Positions 15,881 through 26,843 of a stretch of 32,263 nucleotides of DNA are shown here, one piece after another (positions within the stretch are counted from its first letter, which is position 1; each line of letters opens with the position of its first letter). A program made the translations under genes and the position numbers. The notes beneath the pieces are model-generated. The model saw nothing but the letters and a program-made list of their open reading frames with translations, did no database searches and was not told where the DNA came from. Location of the stretch: assembly GCA_938002605.1 (NCBI GenBank), contig CALLAF010000027.1, positions 1 through 32,263 on the forward strand, written 5' to 3'. Source of the DNA: an uncultured Paracoccaceae bacterium (GTDB lineage: Bacteria > Pseudomonadota > Alphaproteobacteria > Rhodobacterales > Rhodobacteraceae).

Positions 15881-17023
15881 ATGTCACAAGATGGGGCTCC
15901 GGATTTGACGGGTCAGCTAAGGTTTGATGGCGATAAGGGGGCGGGCTGGTCGAAATGGTTGGCCATTTTGATGGGTCTCGCGATGGTTGGCTGGATGGGC
16001 AGCGGTCAATTCGCGCCAGAGACCGCAGAAGAAGAAACCGTCGAAGACGCAGCGCCGAGCCTTGTGACTGTGGCGGTAATCCCATCGGCTGCGCAAGATG
16101 TAGAGCTCGTGCTTACCGCTGAAGGACAATCAACGCCAGATCGGTCAACCCAAATCCGCGCCAAAGCAACTGGTCAGATCATGTCTGTTCTTGTTGAACG
16201 TGGTGACTTGGTGACCGCGGGCCAAGAAATAGGCCGCATCGATGCGGAAACAGTTGAGGCGCAGGTACTACAGGCACGAACCCAATTGGCCCAAGCCACG
16301 CGCGATTATGATAACGCAGTCGCGTTACAAGACCGCGGCCTTGCGACCGAAGACCGCGTTTCTGCTGCACGCGCCGCCGAGGCTGCCGCAGAAGCAGCGG
16401 TCACCGCAGCGGTCGAACAGCTTGATAATACGATTATCACCGCGCCATTTGCAGGCCGTCTGAACGATATGACCTTGGACGAGGGTGAATTTGTGAACAA
16501 TGGCGATGCCGTGGCCGAAGTTCTTGATAACGACCCGTTGACCGTTGTCGTGCAGGTCCCACAGCAAGCGCTGTCGCGGTTGAACAAAGACGACGCCGCG
16601 CGGGTGTCTTTCATCACAGGTGAAGAGCGTGAAGGTGCCATTGGATTTATTGGTAGCAACGCTGATGCGCAGACGCGCACATTCCGTGTCGAGGTAACAG
16701 TAGATAACCCGAATAGCGAAATGCCTGCAGGGTTAAGCGCGCGTATCGAAATTCCAACGGGGCAGGCGCGTGGCCACTTTATTTCACCGGCGATTTTGTC
16801 GTTGGGCACCAGTGGTGATCTGGGCGTAAAGACAGTGGCCGAAGGCGATGTCGTGGCTTTTAGCCCCGTATCGATCGTGCGGGCGCAACCCGATGGGATT
16901 TGGGTGACAGGCCTGCCAGAAACAGCCGACATCATTACGGTTGGTCAAGGTTTCGTTGAGGCAGGTGATGTGGTGAATCCCCAGCCGCCCGCCGCCGCAC
17001 AAACAGCGGATGCGTCCCAATGA
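15881..17023 (+). CDS. RND efflux periplasmic adaptor (membrane fusion protein)
   Basis: This 380-residue adaptor bridges an inner-membrane RND pump and an outer-membrane channel. A short cytoplasmic N-terminus leads into one membrane anchor at about residues 24-42 (WLAILMGLAMVGWMG). The lipoyl domain follows (IRAKATGQIMSVLVERGDLV), then an alanine-rich coiled-coil hairpin from about 128 to 185, the second lipoyl half (IITAPFAGRLNDMTLDEGEF) and the beta-barrel with LTVVVQVPQQALSRL. It has no lipoprotein cysteine. A ribosome binding site (AGGA, about seven bases) precedes the ATG. Its stop overlaps the pump gene start (ATGA), so the two are coupled. No TolC-like gene is in the window. Confidence 0.92.
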   Translation: MSQDGAPDLTGQLRFDGDKGAGWSKWLAILMGLAMVGWMGSGQFAPETAEEETVEDAAPSLVTVAVIPSAAQDVELVLTAEGQSTPDRSTQIRAKATGQIMSVLVERGDLVTAGQEIGRIDAETVEAQVLQARTQLAQATRDYDNAVALQDRGLATEDRVSAARAAEAAAEAAVTAAVEQLDNTIITAPFAGRLNDMTLDEGEFVNNGDAVAEVLDNDPLTVVVQVPQQALSRLNKDDAARVSFITGEEREGAIGFIGSNADAQTRTFRVEVTVDNPNSEMPAGLSARIEIPTGQARGHFISPAILSLGTSGDLGVKTVAEGDVVAFSPVSIVRAQPDGIWVTGLPETADIITVGQGFVEAGDVVNPQPPAAAQTADASQ

Positions 17024-20000
17024 ATGCGTTGATTGACGCTGCGTTTAAACGCAGCAAGGTTGTTCAACTGATTCTTGTGTTCCTGCTGATCGTGGGGGCC
17101 GCGTCCTATGTGGGTATCCCAAAGGAAAGTAATCCAGAGGTCCCAATCCCAATCGTCTATGTTTCGACAAGCCTAGACGGGATTTCGCCCGAGGACGCAG
17201 AGGATGTTCTTGTTGGCCCGATGGAAGTTGAATTCGCATCGCTGACGGGTCTCAAGTCGATGACCGGCGTTGCTAGCGAAGGCCACGCAAGTGTTCAGCT
17301 TGAATTCGAAGCGGGCTTTGATTCAGACGATGCTTTGGACAAAGTTCGCGAAGCGGCTGACAAAGCCGAAAACGAACTACCGCAAGACGCAAATGTCACG
17401 GTGACAGAAATCAACACGGCGCTGTTCCCGATTTTGACAGTGATCCTGTCCGGCCCTGTGCCCGAACGAACGCTCAACACGATTGCCGAAGACCTGAAAG
17501 ACGATATCGAAGCCCTGGGCGGCGTGCTCGAGGTCGAGGTGGGTGGTAAGCGTACTGAGTTGCTTGAGGTCCTTATCGATCCCACGGTGTTTGAGACCTA
17601 CAATCTGTCATTTGACGAATTGATCGGGTCTATCACCCGCAACAATCAGTTGATCGCCGCTGGCGCTATTGAAAGCGAAGCAGGGCGGTTGGTGTTGAAA
17701 GTGCCGGGCCTGATTGAAGATCTTGAAGACGTGATGGAACTGCCGGTGTTGGTGCGCGACCAGACGGTTGTGACCTTCGCCGACGTCGCGACGATCCGTC
17801 GTACATTTGTGGATCCAACTGGGTTTGCGCGCATCAATGGCCAGCCCGCGCTTGCGCTTGAGATCAAGAAACGGTCTGGCGCGAATATTATTGAAACGGT
17901 GGCTGCTGTGCGCGAAGTGGTCACCAAATCCGCCGAAGCATGGCCTGAAAGCGTACAAATCCGCTATACGCTGGACGAAAGCGAAACCGTGGTTTCGATG
18001 TTGTCAGATCTTGAAGCCAACGTGATTGCGGCGATTTTCCTTGTGATGGTCGTGGTTGTTTATGCACTGGGGTTCCGGTCGTCGATCTTGGTTGGGCTTG
18101 CAATCCCCGGCGCGTTTTTGACTGGTGTCGCGGCGCTGTTCTTGATGGGCTACACGATGAATATTGTTGTGCTGTTCTCGCTCATTCTTGTGGTTGGCAT
18201 GCTTGTGGATGGCGCGATTGTGACTGTTGAGCTGGCCGATCGATACCTGCACGAAGGACAATCCCCAAAGTCTGCCTATGCGCAGGCTGCCAAGCGGATG
18301 GCATGGCCAATCATTGCGTCGACGGCGACGACACTTTGCGTGTTTTTGCCGCTGTTGTTTTGGAAAGACATTGTCGGCCAATTCATGAAATTCCTGCCGA
18401 TTACAGTGATTGCCACATTGGCGGCATCGCTGTTTATGGCGCTGGTATTTATCCCGGTGATGGGGGGGCTGATTGGCAAACGCCAACCGCAATCCAAGAA
18501 AGCCAAGGCGCAGATGTATGCGGCGGAACGCGGTGATCCACGGGATATGACCGGCTTTATGGGCGGCTATGTGCGCGTGCTCGAATGGTCTTTGCTGCGC
18601 CCATGGGTCACGCTGAGCTTTGCGATAATGGCGCTGGTCGGCTCGTTTGTGGCCTATGGCACCTTTGGCAACGGTTTGACGTTCTTCCCGTCGGTTGAAC
18701 CAGATTACGCCCAAGTCGAAGTGCGCGCGAAGGATAATTTTTCCGTCTACGAACAAGACGCGTTGGTGCGTCAGGTCGAAGACAAGCTTGAGACCTATGA
18801 CGAAATTGCCAGTATTTATGCGCGCTCTGGTTCGTCTAGCAGCACGGGCGACGTGATCGGGTCAATCCAGCTTGAGCTGCAAGAATGGGACACGCGCCGC
18901 CCCGTTGCGCTGATAGCCGAAGATATTCGTGCCGATATGGCGCAAATTCCAGGCATCGATATTCAGGTGCAAACCGACTCTGGTGGTCCGGGTGGCGGAA
19001 AACCGATCAACCTTGAAGTTCGTGGCAACAACGTTGCCGATCAAGAAGCGGCGGTGCAAATTATCTTAGACGAGATGGAGCGCATGGGCGGGTTTATTGA
19101 CGTTGTCGACAGCCGCCCCAGCCCCGGCGTGGAATGGCAAATCAGTGTGGACCGCTCTGAGGCGGCACGCAGCGGTGCGGATGTTGCCCTGCTCGGCCAA
19201 GCCGTCCAATTGTTGACGCGCGGGATTACGGTCGCGGATTACCGTCCTGATGACACGGATGAAGAAGTCGATATCGTTGTCCGTTTTCCTGCGGTTGACC
19301 GGACTTTGGCCGAATTGGAATCACTGCGCGTTCCGACGGCATCGGGCCTTGTGCCAATCTCGAATTTCGTGTCGTTCATTCCAGCGCCGCGCAGCGGGAT
19401 CATCACCCGTATCGATCAAGAACGCGTTGTAACGATTTCTGCAGATGTCGCACCGGGTGTTCTTGCCAATGACCAAACGGTTACGCTTGAGGAAGCATTG
19501 CCAAGCCTAGGCGTGCCCGCTGGGATCGAGGTCAAATTTGGCGGCGAAGCCGAGGATCAAGCCTCATCAATGATCTTCTTGATGGGTGCGTTTGTTGCGG
19601 CGATTGGGCTGATGTTTGTGATCTTGCTGACGCAGTTTAACAGTTTCTGGCAGGCGTTCATCGTGATGTCCGCGATCATCTTTTCCATCGCTGGCGTGCT
19701 GGTCGGTTTGATGGTGACGGGGCGACCGTTTGGCGTTGTTATGGGCGGGATCGGAGTGATCGCGCTGGCCGGGATCGTTGTGAACAACAATATCGTGCTG
19801 ATTGATGCATTCAACGAATTCAAAAGTGAGGGGTTGTCATCGCTTGAGGCGGCCTTGCGCACAGGCGCGCAGCGTTTGCGTCCGGTTGTGTTGACTTCTG
19901 TCACAACGGCGCTTGGGCTGATGCCGATGGTGATCGGGTTGAACATCAACTTTTTCACCCGCGAAATCGTCTATGGTGCGCCGTCCAGCCAGTGGTGGAC

Positions 20001-20139
20001 CGAACTATCAAGCGCGATTGCCGGCGGTTTGGTTTTCGCCACCCTGCTGACGCTTTTGGTGACCCCGGCGATGCTGATGCTTGGCGAACGGCGTGCATCA
20101 CGGTCGGTTGGGAATGCAGCGGCGATGCCCGCTGAATAG
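17020..20139 (+). CDS. RND efflux permease (AcrB-like)
   Basis: This 1039-residue protein has the full RND layout: a first membrane helix at about 14-31, a large periplasmic loop, helices 2-6 at about 330-480, a second large loop, and helices 8-12 from about 848 to the end. The proton-relay helix TM4 reads GMLVDGAIV (Asp397), so only the first of AcrB's two adjacent Asp residues is present and the second is Gly398. TM10 contains IALAGIVVNNNIVLIDAFNEF, where AcrB has the Lys. These differences define a subfamily, and the pump may still be proton-driven. Substrate is unknown. It overlaps the adaptor gene by four bases and ends before a strong terminator. Confidence 0.93.
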   Translation: MNALIDAAFKRSKVVQLILVFLLIVGAASYVGIPKESNPEVPIPIVYVSTSLDGISPEDAEDVLVGPMEVEFASLTGLKSMTGVASEGHASVQLEFEAGFDSDDALDKVREAADKAENELPQDANVTVTEINTALFPILTVILSGPVPERTLNTIAEDLKDDIEALGGVLEVEVGGKRTELLEVLIDPTVFETYNLSFDELIGSITRNNQLIAAGAIESEAGRLVLKVPGLIEDLEDVMELPVLVRDQTVVTFADVATIRRTFVDPTGFARINGQPALALEIKKRSGANIIETVAAVREVVTKSAEAWPESVQIRYTLDESETVVSMLSDLEANVIAAIFLVMVVVVYALGFRSSILVGLAIPGAFLTGVAALFLMGYTMNIVVLFSLILVVGMLVDGAIVTVELADRYLHEGQSPKSAYAQAAKRMAWPIIASTATTLCVFLPLLFWKDIVGQFMKFLPITVIATLAASLFMALVFIPVMGGLIGKRQPQSKKAKAQMYAAERGDPRDMTGFMGGYVRVLEWSLLRPWVTLSFAIMALVGSFVAYGTFGNGLTFFPSVEPDYAQVEVRAKDNFSVYEQDALVRQVEDKLETYDEIASIYARSGSSSSTGDVIGSIQLELQEWDTRRPVALIAEDIRADMAQIPGIDIQVQTDSGGPGGGKPINLEVRGNNVADQEAAVQIILDEMERMGGFIDVVDSRPSPGVEWQISVDRSEAARSGADVALLGQAVQLLTRGITVADYRPDDTDEEVDIVVRFPAVDRTLAELESLRVPTASGLVPISNFVSFIPAPRSGIITRIDQERVVTISADVAPGVLANDQTVTLEEALPSLGVPAGIEVKFGGEAEDQASSMIFLMGAFVAAIGLMFVILLTQFNSFWQAFIVMSAIIFSIAGVLVGLMVTGRPFGVVMGGIGVIALAGIVVNNNIVLIDAFNEFKSEGLSSLEAALRTGAQRLRPVVLTSVTTALGLMPMVIGLNINFFTREIVYGAPSSQWWTELSSAIAGGLVFATLLTLLVTPAMLMLGERRASRSVGNAAAMPAE

Positions 20140-20153
20140 CGGGTCTGGCCAAC

Positions 20154-20193
20154 AAAAAAGGGGCGCGACCAGCGATGGTCGCGCCCCTTTTTT
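20154..20193. terminator. Strong bidirectional intrinsic terminator between the RND operon and katG
   Basis: A perfect 17-base inverted repeat (20154-20170 with 20177-20193) encloses a six-base loop. The GC core GGGGCGCGACC is flanked by A6 on one side and T6 on the other, so it has a proper U run in either direction. It lies between the stop codons of the convergent RND permease (20139) and katG (20209) and should end both transcripts. Confidence 0.95.
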
Positions 20194-20208
20194 GTCGTGT
20201 CTTACAAC

Positions 20209-22549
<2,341 letters not shown>

Positions 22550-22551
<2 letters not shown>

Positions 22552-23473
22552 GAATAATCTCACGCTTAAACAATTACGCTACTTTGAGGCGCTGGCCCGC
22601 CACGCCCATTTTGGCCGTGCGGCCGAGGCCTGCGCGATTTCACAGCCTGCGCTTTCTGTACAAATTAAAGATCTCGAAGAAAGTTTAGGGACGCCACTGT
22701 TCGAGCGTAGCTCGCGGCATGTGCAGCTTACGCAGTTTGGCCAAGATTTTGCGGGGCGCGCTCGCGCGATTTTGCAATCGGTTGACGAATTGGGTGAAAT
22801 GGCGCGCGCAGCCCAAGGCTCGCTAAGCGGCCGTTTGCGCATCGGGGTGATTCCCACAATTGCTCCCTATCTTTTACCGCAGCTGATCGCACGGTTGGAC
22901 AAAACCTATCCGAATCTTGATGTACAAATCCGCGAAACGGTAACGCCGCGCCTGATTGAAGAGCTTGCCGAGGGGCGGATCGACACCGCAATTGTTGCCT
23001 TGCCCGTTTCAGAGCCATGGATGACAGAAATTCCACTGTTCGACGAACGCTTGGTTTTGGTGCGCCACGAATCACAAGATGGTCAGCCCTGCCCAGATAT
23101 CGAAGAGCTGCGTTTGATGCGGTTGTTGCTCCTCGAAGAGGGGCATTGCTTTCGTGACCAAGCTTTGTCGTTCTGTAATTTCCAAACCTCTGTTCCGCGC
23201 GACGGCTTGGATGGGAGTTCCCTGTCGACATTGGTGCAAATGGTTGGTGCAGGCATTGGCGTGACATTGATCCCCGAGATGGCAATCCCCGTCGAAACCC
23301 GTGCAGCCCCAGTTTGTATCAGCCGTTTTGAGGCCCCCGAACCGTCGCGCTCCGTCGGTATGATCTGGCGGAAGACAAATCCACTTGCCGCCCAGTTTGC
23401 TGGCCTAGCTCAGCATGTTCAGGAAGCCGCGAAAGTGCGTTTGGACACGTTTAACGTGAAATTCAGTTCTTGA
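22550..23473 (+). CDS. oxyR: Hydrogen-peroxide-sensing LysR regulator OxyR
   Basis: OxyR senses peroxide by forming an intramolecular disulfide and then activates defence genes such as katG. This 307-residue protein has the LysR winged HTH at residues 1-60 (LRYFEALARHAHFGRAAEAC, then SQPALSVQIKDLEESLG). In the effector domain, Cys200 and Cys209 in EEGHCFRDQALSFC match E. coli Cys199 and Cys208 in context and spacing, so the redox switch should work. Its divergent position to katG supports direct control. No strong ribosome binding site is seen before the ATG at 22550, which also sits within a palindrome. A hairpin follows the stop before the next operon. Confidence 0.94.
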
Positions 23474-23480
23474 TATTACG

Positions 23481-23506
23481 TATGCCCGAACTATCGTTTG
23501 GGCATA
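23481..23506 (+). terminator. Hairpin after oxyR, possible terminator or attenuator
   Basis: TATGCCCGAA (23481-23490) pairs with TTTGGGCATA (23497-23506), one G-T wobble included, around a six-base loop. ATTTAT follows, a weak U run. It lies eight bases after the oxyR stop and 18 bases before the GTG start of the transporter gene, so it could separate the two units or set their relative expression. Confidence 0.55.
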
Positions 23507-23524
23507 ATTTATCGGGATTTCACA

Positions 23525-24940
23525 GTGTCGGACACCAATCATTCCTTGGGGATGCAGTCCACGGGCTATGCTTTTCGCGACTTTGTCGCATGGAGCCTTG
23601 TTGGTTTGCTTCCATGGTTGCTCTACTTGCAGCTCGCGCATGTTTTGCCTTTGCATCAAACAGAATTCCTGTGTTTTGCGCTTGCGGCGATTGTCATGTG
23701 GATATTTCGACTGACACCGGATTTCGTGCCTGGGCTTGCCTTGCTATTGATCGTGGTGCTGCTTGGGATCGTGCCTCGCGAAATCGCGTTTAGCGGTTTC
23801 TATTCGCAGGTCTTTTTTCTGATCTTTGGCATATTTGTGCTGGCGGCGCTGCTTGCCGAAACCTCTTGGTTGAACAAGCTAGAAGCGGTGTTGGTACGTA
23901 AGAACGCGTCGTTCCCGGTCAGGCTGCTTGCCGTTGTCGCATCGGGGGTTTTGCTCACGCTCGTGGTGCCGTCCCCGCTTGGGCGGGCAAGCATGGTCCA
24001 GCCGCTTGTGCACAGATTTTTTCGCGCGGATCGGGCGGCGAATAATAGTTTTTTGGCGTTAGCGCATATCCACGGCGCGACACTGCTATCGACGATTATT
24101 CTGACGGGGAATCCGTTAAACTTTGTGCTGCTCGGGATGCTCGATGATCAGACCAGCAATCGGTACCAGTGGTTGGGGTGGCTGCAAGCTGCGAGCGTCG
24201 CGGGATTAGTGATCGCGGTCGGCTTTGCCGCCGCACTGTTTGTCTTTGCTGTCAAACGCGGGGCCGGCGCCGGCACGCAAGTGGACGATGCCGCAATCGA
24301 CATCCAAGCGGACCCGATTAGAGATTGGGCGACGCTTGGGCTCTATGCATTTTTACTGGTCGCAATCCTGACACGCCCCATCCATCAGGTGCCGCTTGAA
24401 TGGATTGTGCTGTCACTCGCAATGGCTGTGTTCTTTTTCTCTGGGCTTACTTTGGCAAACCTGCGGAGCCGGTTTGACTGGCCGACCTTGATTTTTGTCG
24501 CCACGGTTGTGGCCTGGGGGCCGATGTTAGATCACCTTGGGCTTAGCCAATGGTTGGCTGACCAGATGCCAATTTTGGTTCCTATTTTTGAACGTAACCT
24601 TTACCTTGGATTTGCGATTACAATGGCGGGTGTATTTGTGATCCGGCTTGCAGTGCCGGGCGCACCTGCCTTTATCATCCTTGCCAGCGCTTTGCTGCCG
24701 TTTGCGCAAACCATTGGGATATCCCCTTGGGTGCTTGGCTTTACGATTCTTACCGTGTCCGAAGGGTTTATTTGGCCTTACCAGCATGGCGTTTTTTCGC
24801 AAAAAGTAACGACGCTTGACGCCGAGCGCACCGCGTATCGCATGTCGTCGCTCATTATCTTCAATATTTTCTTTTACCTGCTCCGTTGCGGAGCCGTCTT
24901 CCTAAGCATTCCGTTTTGGAAAGCACTGAACCTGATCTAG
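23525..24940 (+). CDS. SLC13/DASS-family anion transporter
   Basis: This 471-residue protein has about eleven to twelve membrane segments and resembles sodium- or proton-coupled divalent-anion (dicarboxylate, sulfate) transporters. TLVVPSPLGRASMVQPLVHR matches the position of the family's Ser-Asn-Thr substrate loop, here changed to Pro-Ser-Pro-Leu-Gly. The second-half loop region has AVPGAPAFIILASALLPFAQTIG. The frame opens at a TTG at 23498, inside the preceding hairpin. The GTG at 23525 (MSDTNHSLG) is preferred, with GGGA about nine bases upstream. Eight bases separate it from the next gene, so it is the first of four tightly packed genes that end with the glutamate-receptor-like channel. 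Its substrate may be related to the ligand sensed by the downstream proteins, which is inference. Confidence 0.82.
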   Translation: MSDTNHSLGMQSTGYAFRDFVAWSLVGLLPWLLYLQLAHVLPLHQTEFLCFALAAIVMWIFRLTPDFVPGLALLLIVVLLGIVPREIAFSGFYSQVFFLIFGIFVLAALLAETSWLNKLEAVLVRKNASFPVRLLAVVASGVLLTLVVPSPLGRASMVQPLVHRFFRADRAANNSFLALAHIHGATLLSTIILTGNPLNFVLLGMLDDQTSNRYQWLGWLQAASVAGLVIAVGFAAALFVFAVKRGAGAGTQVDDAAIDIQADPIRDWATLGLYAFLLVAILTRPIHQVPLEWIVLSLAMAVFFFSGLTLANLRSRFDWPTLIFVATVVAWGPMLDHLGLSQWLADQMPILVPIFERNLYLGFAITMAGVFVIRLAVPGAPAFIILASALLPFAQTIGISPWVLGFTILTVSEGFIWPYQHGVFSQKVTTLDAERTAYRMSSLIIFNIFFYLLRCGAVFLSIPFWKALNLI

Positions 24941-24948
24941 AGGCCCCG

Positions 24949-26145
24949 ATGAAACAATTCTTCGCCGTTGCAAAATACGTCGTGATTGCAGCCCTGCTGG
25001 TTGTGGTTGGGCGGCTTGTGCTGACGCAAAACAATGAGCAGGCCAAAATATTGGTCGTGCATTCTTATAACAACGACCTTGCCTGGGTGAACGACGTCGA
25101 TGGTGGCATTCGCCGTGCCATTGCGGCCGCCCAAGCGTCGGATGGTCCCCGGCTTAATGTGCGGACCCACTATATGAATTTGCGCAATCATCCGGATTGC
25201 AATTTTTACAAAAACGCGGCGGCCGAAGTGCGGTTTACGCTAGATGATTGGAAGCCAGAGGTCATCATTTTGGTCGATGATCTTGCGCAGGCGCTTGTTG
25301 GATTTAACCAGCTAGAACTAGACGAAAGCGCGGACCGCTACGCCTTGGCCCAAGATTTGAACGATTGGATTTCTGGCGGGCGCTGTGCCACTCCCGCGCT
25401 CGATTTCTTTGGGCTGGATGATCCGGGCAAAGCGCCCCTGCCAGAGCTCGTTTTTGCGGGGGTCAATGGCAGCGTGGCACATTATGGCTATGATCAAGCG
25501 CGTAATGTTTCAGGCATTTTTGAACGTAAAAACTACGCCGCGTTAATCGAAACGCTGGTCTCACTTGAGCAAGCATACCCGGGTGACGTGGCGGGGATTA
25601 TGATGCTCAACGACGCATCCCCTACAGCTATCACCGAAAATCAAAACTACCGCGCGGAAGATTGGGCGCCGTTTGCCGCCGCCCCGCCAGTGAATGCCGC
25701 CAGCATTGCAGAGTGGGAGGACGCCGTCACGCTGGCAAATGAGCGGAATCTGATGCTGTTGATCGCGAATTATCAAAACGTGTCGGACGCGAATGGTCAG
25801 CCCGTCGCCGCAGAGGACCTGATCGCATGGACCGAATTGAATGCAAAACTGCCGGTGTTAGGGGTGAATACCCGATTTGTGGCGGATGGAGGCATGATGA
25901 CCGTGGCAATCGCAGGATCAGAACAGGGTGAAGTCGCGATGGAACTTGCACTGGCCACATTGGATGGCGCAACCGATCGGCCACAACGCGACGCTAAGCA
26001 GTTCTTGATTGGTATGAACCAAAGTCTGGTCCGCAAACGCGGGTTGGTACTCCCCGCAGTTTACGAGGCATTTAGCCGTGAAATTGGAAGCTTTGTGCCC
26101 GTCGTTGCCCAGCTTTATGTCGTACAAGATGGAGACAGTGAATGA
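24949..26145 (+). CDS. Membrane-anchored periplasmic binding protein (type I fold, ABC_sub_bind-like), orphan
   Basis: A 398-residue protein with one N-terminal membrane segment (KYVVIAALLVVVGRLVL, about residues 9-25) and a large periplasmic domain. The start ILVVHSYNNDLAWVNDVDGGIRRA is typical of ABC_sub_bind-type binding proteins, which have the type I two-lobe fold. Later segments such as WKPEVIILVDDLAQALV, LPELVFAGVNG, NVSGIFERKNY and KLPVLGVNTRFVADGG continue the pattern. No lipobox Cys is seen, so it is anchored by an uncleaved signal. No ABC permease or ATPase gene is nearby. The ATG at 24949 has GAGG upstream and is preferred over an open frame 21 codons longer. It overlaps the HAD gene by four bases. 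In eukaryotic glutamate receptors the amino-terminal domain has this same fold, which makes the neighbouring channel notable. Confidence 0.8.
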   Translation: MKQFFAVAKYVVIAALLVVVGRLVLTQNNEQAKILVVHSYNNDLAWVNDVDGGIRRAIAAAQASDGPRLNVRTHYMNLRNHPDCNFYKNAAAEVRFTLDDWKPEVIILVDDLAQALVGFNQLELDESADRYALAQDLNDWISGGRCATPALDFFGLDDPGKAPLPELVFAGVNGSVAHYGYDQARNVSGIFERKNYAALIETLVSLEQAYPGDVAGIMMLNDASPTAITENQNYRAEDWAPFAAAPPVNAASIAEWEDAVTLANERNLMLLIANYQNVSDANGQPVAAEDLIAWTELNAKLPVLGVNTRFVADGGMMTVAIAGSEQGEVAMELALATLDGATDRPQRDAKQFLIGMNQSLVRKRGLVLPAVYEAFSREIGSFVPVVAQLYVVQDGDSE

Positions 26146-26843
26146 GCGCGCTTGACCCGGTCCCGCCGATGCATTTGAAAGCCCTGCTTTTTGATTTTGA
26201 TGGGGTGTTGATAAACAGTCTGCCAGTGATGAAACGTGCGTTTTTCGCGGCTCTCCAAGAGGTTTATCCCAACCGAACCATGCCGCATGAGGCGTTATTT
26301 GCGGAGTATCAAGACTATCTTGGTATGGGATTTCCGCAAATTATGCGAAACCTCGGGCTTTCGCACGACATGTTCGAGCCGTTTCGCAAACACAGTCGTA
26401 AACTAGCCCACAATGTTCAGCTTTATGATGGCGCGATTGATTTACTTTCATGGGCGCGCGGCAAAGGTTTGCTGATGGGTATTGCGACGGGAAAGGACTA
26501 CGAGCGCACTATTGAACTGCTCGAGCAATTGCACATTCGCGACTATTTTTGTGCGGTCTATGCCAGCGATCGCGTGGGGGCACCTAAACCAGCCCCCGAA
26601 ATGGCCCAGCGGTTCGCGCGCGATAATCAATTGGCGATGTCGGATTTCATTCTGATTGGCGATGCTTCTGCGGATATTCGGTGCGGTCAAGCTGCTGGGT
26701 GCCGTACGGCTGCGGCGGCGTGGGGCTACACAGCGCGATCTACACTTTGCGCGCTTGGCCCCACTTATGTGTTTGATAGCCCAGCCGATGCGCAGGAGCA
26801 GCTTGATCCGATGGTACTTTCGCAAGGATGGGTCCAAGGATGA
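26142..26843 (+). CDS. HAD-superfamily phosphatase (Gph-like)
   Basis: A 233-residue cytoplasmic HAD hydrolase with a helical cap. The nucleophile and acid Asp are in FDFDGVL (Asp18 and Asp20), the motif II Thr in GIATGKD, the Lys in GAPKPAPEM and the metal-binding Asp pair in IGDASADIRCG. It looks most like phosphoglycolate phosphatase or small sugar-phosphate phosphatases, but the substrate is not fixed by these motifs. It overlaps the binding-protein gene and the channel gene by four bases each (both ATGA), so it is co-translated with membrane proteins. Its role could be to process a compound brought in by the SLC13 transporter, which is inference. Residues 1-10 before MHLKALLF may not be part of the fold. 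Confidence 0.88.
   Translation: MSALDPVPPMHLKALLFDFDGVLINSLPVMKRAFFAALQEVYPNRTMPHEALFAEYQDYLGMGFPQIMRNLGLSHDMFEPFRKHSRKLAHNVQLYDGAIDLLSWARGKGLLMGIATGKDYERTIELLEQLHIRDYFCAVYASDRVGAPKPAPEMAQRFARDNQLAMSDFILIGDASADIRCGQAAGCRTAAAAWGYTARSTLCALGPTYVFDSPADAQEQLDPMVLSQGWVQG

Noticed and set aside
18004..18756. 250-codon minus-strand frame inside the RND permease gene
   Set aside because: His/Arg/Gln-rich shadow of membrane-helix codons, with no domain.
23498..23524. TTG start for the SLC13 transporter
   Set aside because: It lies within the hairpin stem after oxyR and has no ribosome binding site. The GTG at 23525 has one.
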